Below, piece after piece: positions 56,987-64,000 of a DNA stretch of 64,000 nt. The first letter of the stretch is position 1. Each line of letters begins with the position of its first letter. The DNA lies in NCBI GenBank assembly GCA_015680685.1, contig MNCI01020931.1:124001-188000 (forward strand), in the 5' to 3' direction. The notes beneath the pieces were generated by a model. The model did not search any database and was not told the DNA's origin. It worked only from the letters and a program-made list of their open reading frames with translations. This DNA comes from Gnetum montanum (Eukaryota; Streptophyta; Gnetopsida; Gnetales; Gnetaceae). Position numbers and translations under genes: made by a program.

Positions 56987-58790
56987 GGAATTTTTGGGAA
57001 AAACTCCTTGACATTAATGAATCAGGTAGCAAATTGTTTGCATTCAATGTCAAACACCCTGATTACATTTGCAACTCTTGATAATCATTCGTTGTTTTGG
57101 CTAGGTTCTCAGTAGGTAATCTTTGATTGGTGAATCTTGCCCTAAGAACTTTAAGTTCAGCATTTGCAGTCTCAAGATTTTTCTTAGTTTCCTTATGATG
57201 CTTAAACTCTACCTAGTATAGAAAATATGAGCCAACCACCTACTTTTCAACTCTAACCATAGTTGTTTGATAATCAACATTACTAGGTTTGCATATTGGA
57301 GTTTAGCAAGCTTCATATTTTCAGTCATATCTTCAATTTGCAAATCTTTCATGTAGATCTCCACTTTGTTGTAGGCATCTATCCCATCAATGATAGGTTG
57401 CCATACCTCTTTTCCTTGCTAGAGTTGCTAGAGGATCTCATTTAACTTTTTCCTTAGTCATCTAGATATATTTTTCATTAACTTTCTTTTGTAGGCCAAC
57501 CTCATTCTTCCAGGTAGCAATCTCAATCACAAATTTTTGGTGTAAGGCATAGACTTCATAGAGAGATTTCTATTTTGCGCTGCCAATCTCCTAAGCTTAG
57601 AGTTTACCTTGGCTAGTTTCTCCTGCTATTGATGGATGAATTCTTACATTTGTTGTTTTTGCACATCAACATTACATAGGTGATGATTTTTTGTGGTTAG
57701 CATTTTATTCTCTAGATGCATCTTAACCAAGTTATTTTGAACTAAATATGTTTTGGCCTTGACCATGGATTGGTCAAAGATGGTTGTCACCATCCCTGCC
57801 TCAACCTATTTAAGTATATCTTGAAGCTATTAAAAAGCTTCATCTCTTGTTAGTGCAGGGTTGAGGAGCACAAAATCAACAAGATGGGCTCTTAATTTGA
57901 CAACCACTATAGCCAAGCATTGGTTTTATGCTTGAGTTGTTTCAAGTTGTCCTTCTAGAATGATGCATTTTCCCTTTTCTTTAAGCAGCTCCAATTGGAT
58001 TGTAGTGATGTTATCTAGAAAATCAAAGATATTTGGAGTCAATTGTCTAGTTTCCACTAGTTAGTCCAATAATTCCTCATGCTAGGCTACACTCAATCAA
58101 CTACTAATAGTTCCTGCAAAAATTTGCACATCTCTGAGTGAAAAAATTTCTAGTACAGGCATCGTAGGTGCATTCAGTACTTCAACAATATGATTAGAAA
58201 CAACTTCTATGATGGTCTCTTATCCTTGGTGCTTCATCACCAAGATAGCTGCCCCTTCACCCTCCTCCAAGAGTACTAAAAAGATAATGATATTCTTAGA
58301 GATTTTTGGGAATTTTTGTTATTGTAAGAAATATAATGTTACCTCTTGGGCACTAGGATTCGACCTCACAAATAGCTACGTTCTTTGCCCACCTTCCTCC
58401 ATCTAATTGATTATTTGAGCCACATCATTAAGATGGCTCATTACAAGATGGTACATAGATGAATCCCCACCACTTCTTCCTACTTACTACTCCCACTCAC
58501 ATAAGAGCTACTCCTAAATTTTTCTTATGTGTTCAATGGCTACACAAGCCTCTGGCATTGTTTCTTGAGTGGGTGGTGGAGGTGGCAATTACTGCTTCTC
58601 TTCTTTAGACATGGTAGGGGTCTTATCTTTCATCATCTTAAACTAGAAGGCAAAAAGAGTATGCTTGATTATGTCATTCGCATTGTGGACTATCCCTACC
58701 ATCTTACAAAGATTTCTAATAAGGCATGGAAATGGTATGGTTTTCCTTCCACATTCATTTTCTTTAAAACATTATTTTATCTTCAGATAT
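56987..58790 (-). pseudogene. aORF of D, part right of E
   Basis: The minus strand holds coiled-coil relics (57000-58000) and, at about 58450-58400, the MSHLNEV-like segment matching G at 24190 and MSHLRAIVETV of A. Near 58780-58690 it reads the counterpart of LPFACLIRKLC. Upstream of that the N-terminal 0.6 kb is missing: by about 58870 the sequence already matches the untranslated leader of G (22740-22930), giving an internal deletion. Confidence 0.68.
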
Positions 58791-59149
58791 ATTAACTATG
58801 TAAGTTTACACTTGGTGGCTAAGTTTTGATCATGGCTTGGTTAATTATTTTATTCTTATTTTAATATTAATAATTAATTTTAGGTTTACCAAAGTTTTTT
58901 GGAAGGGTTAAACTCTCAAAAATTGATGGTTTAATATTATTCTATTCATTAACCCTTTGGGGAAGTTAGAAAAATTTTAAATAGTTTTTGTCAAAACCTT
59001 AAGATTTATGGCTCCCATGACTAAGAGCTTACCTCTGATAGCTACAAGATCAAAAAATGGAGTGATTTGGACAAACAATGTGCAAGTTATGAGCTTTGAA
59101 AAATTTCAAAAAATCCCCTATCATTTTGAAGCAAAGGACAAGAAATTTC

Positions 59150-59285
59150 AAACTATTGGATAGTATTTATAGGGTTTTTGGGTTGCGTTAATTAGGCCTA
59201 GTCAATGGGACCTAGTTGATGCAGTTGGCTATGTCGATTGAGCCTAGTTGACGTGACTATTGACAACCATTGACTTTGTCAAAAT
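59150..59285 (-). promoter_or_regulatory. Internal promoter of D before the aORF
   Basis: Read on the minus strand, repeated words CGTCAACTAGGC, CGACATAGCC, ACTGCATCAACTAGG and CATTGACTAGGCC precede the TATA-like CCCTATAAATACT (about 59178-59166). The D LTR carries ACTGCGTCAACATAG before its own TATA box, so the same word is used at both sites. Confidence 0.55.
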
Positions 59286-59289
59286 AAAA

Positions 59290-60780
59290 AAACAAGGAAT
59301 TCTTGAACAAAATTTGGGTCAAATGGAAGCCCAAAAATCCAAGAACATGATGAAAATATTAGAAGAGGATTTTGAAATTCAAAAAATGGAGAAATGATTA
59401 GAGAATTAGATTTCATGAAGAAGAATGTCGTAAGGAGCACACAGTTTGATGCATGATGAAGCACATGAAAGATTTGATTATGGCAACATCTAAGGGTAAG
59501 GGACTTAACTAACCAAACCACAAGATATGCAAGTGGGTCCTCCCCATAGTGGCACATGCCCTTTCTGCCCTTGCATAACCTCAATTAAGAAGTTTGTGGG
59601 CCCCATAGTTAATTAATGGTTATGAAAAGTTAAGAACCAAACTCGAAGAACCTATTTAGGAATTTCAACACATCAAACTAAAACATTGGGCAAAAACATG
59701 GACAACCAGTAGTGAGGTGAGTTATGGAAGCACTAATGGATGATAGAGAGAGTGGGAATGGATGCCACAATTATGGTCACATGAAGTCCCTTGTGAGAAT
59801 CATGGTTAAATGACTCGATAAAGTCCCAACTTAGTCTAGACAAAAACCAACCACTTTCAATGACTTCACATCATCACTCTAGGATTGGTCCACCCCCTCA
59901 AGACACAAGAATGCTTCCATGGACAACCATCATTCCTTATTTGAAAAGAAAAGAGAATCATGAAGTGAGAATGAGCCTTAGTTAGAGGGCATCTTCAAGC
60001 ATGGGTAACATGTCTTACTAGTCTCATAACCCATGCTTGTACCCTATTTATGTTGTCTAAGGGGTGTGCTTTGAATTTTCATCATCATATTATTATTATT
60101 AAAATTTTTGAATTAGAACCACACCATGCAAAAACTTATTCAACTTCTTGTTGTTAGTTGACACAAAATGGTAAGAAATCCATGAAAACACACATGCACT
60201 CAAGCAATAGAGAGGTACACAGAGTATTGAATCCCATTGAATCCACACCCTTTTCAAACCTTTGAATCTTTTCCAAGCTTGGAAACTACCAAGGTCAGAT
60301 GTTCATTAAAGTTTTATTAATAAAAAAGTAGCCTCATATTCCCAAGCAAGGAAAACCATAGAGTTTGTGGATGGGTGGATGATGTGGACTCACTACCTAT
60401 TTCATGAAAAAGAAACCAATCTTAATTATTAGTCATCAAAATTCAAAAATAGAAACTAGACATTAGCAATAAAAAAACATTAAGTACAAACTACCATTAG
60501 TAACTAGTTATAGCATCACTGTGTTATGTTGGCAATAAAGCAATTTTATTTAAAAATAAGGAAAATTCATACCAAAATAAAGGAATAATATAAAATAAAT
60601 TGTAAAATATTCAAGAAAGATAAAACATACTAATGATGTTTTAAAACAAAAATTTGGAAAAATAACAAAGTGTAAAACAAAAAATGTGTAAAACAAAAAG
60701 ATGAAAAACTAAGAAGCCACTATAATAATTAGCATGAATGGCCATCTCATCCACAACTAATTTTTAAGGAGGAGATCTGA
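59290..60780 (-). other. Post-pol spacer of D
   Basis: Non-coding. The conserved block CAAGTGGGTCCTCCCCATAG is at 59530-59549 and the A-rich counterpart of the post-pol T-rich region is at 60460-60710 with GTAAAACAAAAA words. Nothing else recognised. Confidence 0.65.
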
Positions 60781-60799
60781 AAAATTGAGTGTGGTTATC

Positions 60800-61660
60800 C
60801 ATTCATTAAGGCATTGCTTCCATTGGCTTGCTTGGATTCATGAAAAGGTTTAACTTGTTGCATGTTGACTAGCTACTTCTTGTTTGGGCTCTTAGGTTTG
60901 TAGATCAACATGAGCCTAGAAGAAAAGGTTTTGAAAATAATATAAGGGCCTTCCCATAGTGTTTGAAACTTGGTTTGTTGTGGCACCTGTTTGGGGTTCC
61001 AGAAGAGGACCTTATCTCGTGGTTAAATTTTAACTTTCCTAATTCTAAGGTCATGGCATTTTTCGTTAAATGCCTTGTGCAACTTGTTAGATGATAGGGC
61101 CACCAATCGGTTTTCATCTAGTAGGTTGAGATTCATTAATCTTTCTTTTTATGCTAGACTTAAGTTAAGGTTAAGGTCATAGGTTGTTGAAAGTGTATAG
61201 AGCTTGAATTGAATAGGAAGAGTTGGCAATTTCTCATACATCAGCTCATAGAGAGAGTAACCTATAGGGAGTTTCCATGTTGAGTGGTAGGCCTAGAGGG
61301 CATCATTAAGTCTTATTCTCTAGTCCCTCATATATTTGCTAATAGTTCTCATTAAGATCTTTGTAATCTCCCTATTAGTAACATCTGCTTGATCATTGGC
61401 TTAGGAGTAATAGGGTGTTATTAATTTATGTTCAACCCCCAAGCATTGCATGAGCTTACAAAAAGTGGTACCTATGAAATGGGTTCCATTGTTAGAAATC
61501 AATGCACATGGCATCCCAAACCTATTTACAACATTTTTTTGTACAAACCATGTAGTAGTAGATGATGTATAGTCAATAATGGCTGCTACTTCTACCCATT
61601 TTGTGCAGTAATCAATGGTGATGGTTCTACCCATGTAGTAGTAGATGATGTATAGTCATT
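60800..61660 (-). pseudogene. Integrase of D, zinc finger deleted
   Basis: The minus-strand ORF 61401-61634 reads IDYCTKWVEVAAIIDYTSST, RFGMPCALISNNGTHFIGTT and CKLMQCLGVEHKLIT. The second catalytic Asp is Asn (61492-61494 region), and the Glu of the NGQAE segment reads Asp (QADVTN). The HHCC finger expected between RNase H and this core is missing. The deletion point at about 61660 coincides with a 28-bp direct repeat (61548-61575 and 61631-61658). The C-terminal part runs to about 60900. Confidence 0.8.
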
Positions 61661-61699
61661 TATTGCATCTGTAAAGAGGATTTTATCAAGAAATTGATC

Positions 61700-62120
61700 A
61701 GAGAGCAGGCTCTTCTCCTTGTTATCCCATTGTAACTGAGACAAGTGATTAGCGATCACATTCTTAGGTCCCTTTCGATCTACCATTCTAAGATCGAACT
61801 CCTATAAGATCACTAATCATCATATGACATAGGGGCTCACCATTAGTTTATTCATTAGAAAGTGAATTGCACTATGATCAATGTTTAGAAACACTTTGTA
61901 TCCAAGCACATAGTGCTTGAACTTCTCTACAACATACACCACTACCATTAGTTATTCTCCATTATGGTGTAATTCAACTGTGCACCCACAATGCTTCGAA
62001 TTGTGTAGTGGATGTAATATGGACGTTTCTTGTCATACAACTACATAATCATGGCTCCCAAGACAAAATTTAATGTATCTATTATTATATGAAATGAAAT
62101 GGTATGGACTAGTCAAGTGC
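61700..62120 (-). pseudogene. RNase H of D
   Basis: Minus-strand relics parallel FHIMIDRSNYAL through VFVHIDHNAIWFLMNK of G (about 62110-61850), then VDRKGPKNVIANHLSQLQWD (61786-61730), the linker to integrase that is also kept in G and C. Confidence 0.7.
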
Positions 62121-62229
62121 TCATAGAATTGGAGTCTCTACGAGCTTCTACTTGAGGCTCTAGACTACATTTTTGCATTCCTTGATCCAAATGAATGGAG
62201 CATCTTTATTTGTAAGCTCGAGCAAAGGT

Positions 62230-62990
62230 TTTGCAATCTTAGAGAAATTCTCTATAAAATGCTAGTAGTAGCTAGTATGTCTAAGGAATGACCAGACATC
62301 TTTGATGGTTTCTGGTTGGTGGGTTGTTCCTTGGATGATTCTTATCTTTTTAGGGTCCATCACAATCCTTGCCTGAGAAATTCTATGTTGGAATACAATG
62401 CCCTCCTAGATCATTAGATGGCTCTTCTACTAAATAAACCAAAGATTCATCTCCATGCACCTTTTAAGAACTTTCTCAAGATGGTGCAAGGCTTGCTCAA
62501 ATGTGGTGGCATAGGTGGTGAAGTCATTCATGAAGACTTCCATCCCAACTAATTTTTTGTTGAAAAATTCTCAAGACCAAGCATTGGAATGTTGCAGGAG
62601 CATTACAAAAATCAAAAGGCATCTTTCGATATGAAAAAGTCTCCTAGGGGCTCATGAATGTTATTTTGTCTTGATGCTTTAGCACGATTTAGATTTGGTT
62701 ATAGCCATTATAACCATCTAGGAAGCTATAATACAAATGCCTAGAAATAGTATCCAACACTTGATCCACAAATGGTAATGGAAAGTGATCTTTGAATGTT
62801 TCCATATTCAACAGTTGAAAGTCAATGTAGATATGCTACTTATCACATTTCTTTGGCACAATTATGAGTGGACTAACCCACTCACTATTTGCAATGGGAT
62901 AGATAAACCTTTCCTTGACGAGTTGTTTGATTCCCTCTTTGATGATCTAATTCAATTTAGGGTTCAACCACCATTGTGGTGGCCTCTTTA
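62230..62990 (-). pseudogene. Reverse transcriptase of D
   Basis: Colinear with the RT of G: fingers at about 62930-62850, the FLDGYNGYNQI-like segment at about 62730-62695, and the catalytic site at 62523-62531, where MDD reads M-N-D, so the first catalytic Asp is lost. Multiple TAG codons. Confidence 0.8.
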
Positions 62991-63289
62991 GCTTCATGGC
63001 TAGATCAATGTAGATACAATGCTAGCATATGCTAGGATCAATGCTTGTGATTTCATAATAAGACCAAGCAAACGTTATTGGCTATTTTTAACCATCTTCA
63101 ATAGCATTTATTTATATTTAGGAGCAAAATTAGCATTGATGATTACTAGCTTGCCATTTTTCAAAAATGCATACTCTATGCTGCTAGGTAGAGTTTTCAA
63201 CTTTAAGGGCTCTTGTTTAAAATTTTCACAGATTTCGAACTCTCCCAATTAGTATCATCATTTGCATCATTAGAGAGTTGGTGATGAAC

Positions 63290-64000
63290 TTGCTCTAGTT
63301 CATCCATGCTTTTAATATAGCCACATGTTAGACTTTTAGTAGGTTCCATGTAAAGTGTGTTGCTTCCAAGATTAACTATTAGTCACTAGGTGCCCTCCTA
63401 TTTTGTGGCTTATGCATACATGCACCTTTAAATATTTGCCTTGTTTTCACATTGCTTGCATGTAGAAATGGATGCTCTTTTTATGGACCAAAGTTTCTGC
63501 ATGCAATTGCACTCTATATCATTGTATGTGATGGATGGAACTCGCTTCTTCTCAATCTTTCCAAATGCATTTTCCTTGGAAATTTCCAAGGAAAGATCTT
63601 TGATGTCCATTTGCATCAATAATGCTCAACCAAACCCTTCTCATAATGATTTGCAAGTCCCCCTTGTAATTGTCAACTTTGATTACTAGGAAATCAACAA
63701 GATACGACCACCCATAAACATTGGTCATAATATCTTTTACCAGTCCTAATGGAATAGTGATGGACTAATCTACCAATTCTAAATAGATGTTGCTCTTCTT
63801 GCTAGGCATTGTACATTTATGATAAATTAGATTAACTCCAAAACCTAAGTTAAGGAGAGCTTTGCATGGCTCATTCTCAACAATCTACACATAGATGAAA
63901 GGACTTCTAGGATCAACTCTTTTCCTAGCAAGATTGCCAACCTTTATCTAATCAGATTCAACATGGGTTAACATAACTATGTGAATCTTAGTAGGCATTT
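63290..64000 (-). pseudogene. Protease of D
   Basis: The active-site region (about 63870-63820) reads PCKALLNLGFGVNLIYHKC, aligned with ALLNSSSKVNLIS of F; Asp is Asn here too. The flap-side segment MQMDIKDLSLEISKENAFGK (63619-63560) matches GIRDLSLQISK of F. The window ends just before gag would begin. Confidence 0.65.

Larger units (their letters stand above)
37439..64000 (-). mobile_element. Element D: Athila-like, split by E, 5' end outside window
   Basis: Minus strand. 3' LTR 37439-38250, PPT 38251-38290, aORF 38480-38710 continuing at 56987-58790, internal promoter 59150-59285, spacer, integrase, RNase H, RT and protease out to 64000. Gag and the 5' LTR lie beyond the right edge. E interrupts the aORF with duplication GATAG at 38706-38710 and 56982-56986. 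Internal deletions affect the aORF and the integrase. Confidence 0.85.

Noticed and set aside
1-64000. tRNA, rRNA, organelle-derived or bacterial genes
   Set aside because: No cloverleaf-like genes, rRNA cores or plastid/mitochondrial genes noticed; tRNA similarity is limited to the primer binding sites.

Overview
This is nuclear DNA of a seed plant with a large, repeat-rich genome. I find no host gene, tRNA, rRNA, CRISPR array or bacterial feature that I can support. Almost every base belongs to decayed Ty3/Gypsy LTR retrotransposons nested in one another. Six of them, here called G, F, A, C, H and D, look Athila-like: LTRs of about 0.8-1.0 kb starting TGATGA and ending ATCA, a primer site matching plant tRNA-Asp where visible, gag-PR-RT-RNaseH-IN order, and an extra coiled-coil ORF (aORF) just before the 3' LTR. 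The seventh, E, is a Tat-clade element with a second, archaeal-type RNase H.

Layout. G (+) enters at the left edge inside gag and runs 1-5534 and 21492-26325. F (-) is inserted in G at 5540-21486 (target duplication GGTGG). A (+) is inserted in the gag of F at 10976-19794 (target duplication CTCAC). The truncated 3' LTR of G abuts C (+), 26326-32074, which lacks its 5' half. After 323 unassigned bases comes H (-), from 32398, interrupted at 37439 by D (-). D runs off the right edge. Its aORF is split by E (+), 38711-56981 (target duplication GATAG). The implied orders of insertion are G, F, A and H, D, E.

Division of labour. G, C and D carry recognisable RT, RNase H and integrase relics. F and A have no RT or integrase at all. 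A has only gag and the aORF, so it must have moved in trans, perhaps using enzymes of a relative. All coding regions are broken, mainly by C-to-T stop codons (CAG to TAG, CAA to TAA, CGA to TGA), as expected from decay of methylated cytosine.

Most unusual features. (1) E carries, between protease and reverse transcriptase, a roughly 4.4-kb gene on the opposite strand with about eight exons and GT-AG introns. It seems to lie inside a sense-strand intron separating gag-pro from RT-RNaseH-IN. (2) In each of the four Athila-like elements that keep the region before the aORF, a second TATA-type promoter is preceded by the same family-specific iterated motif as that element's own LTR promoter. (3) Element A is a gag plus aORF element without pol.
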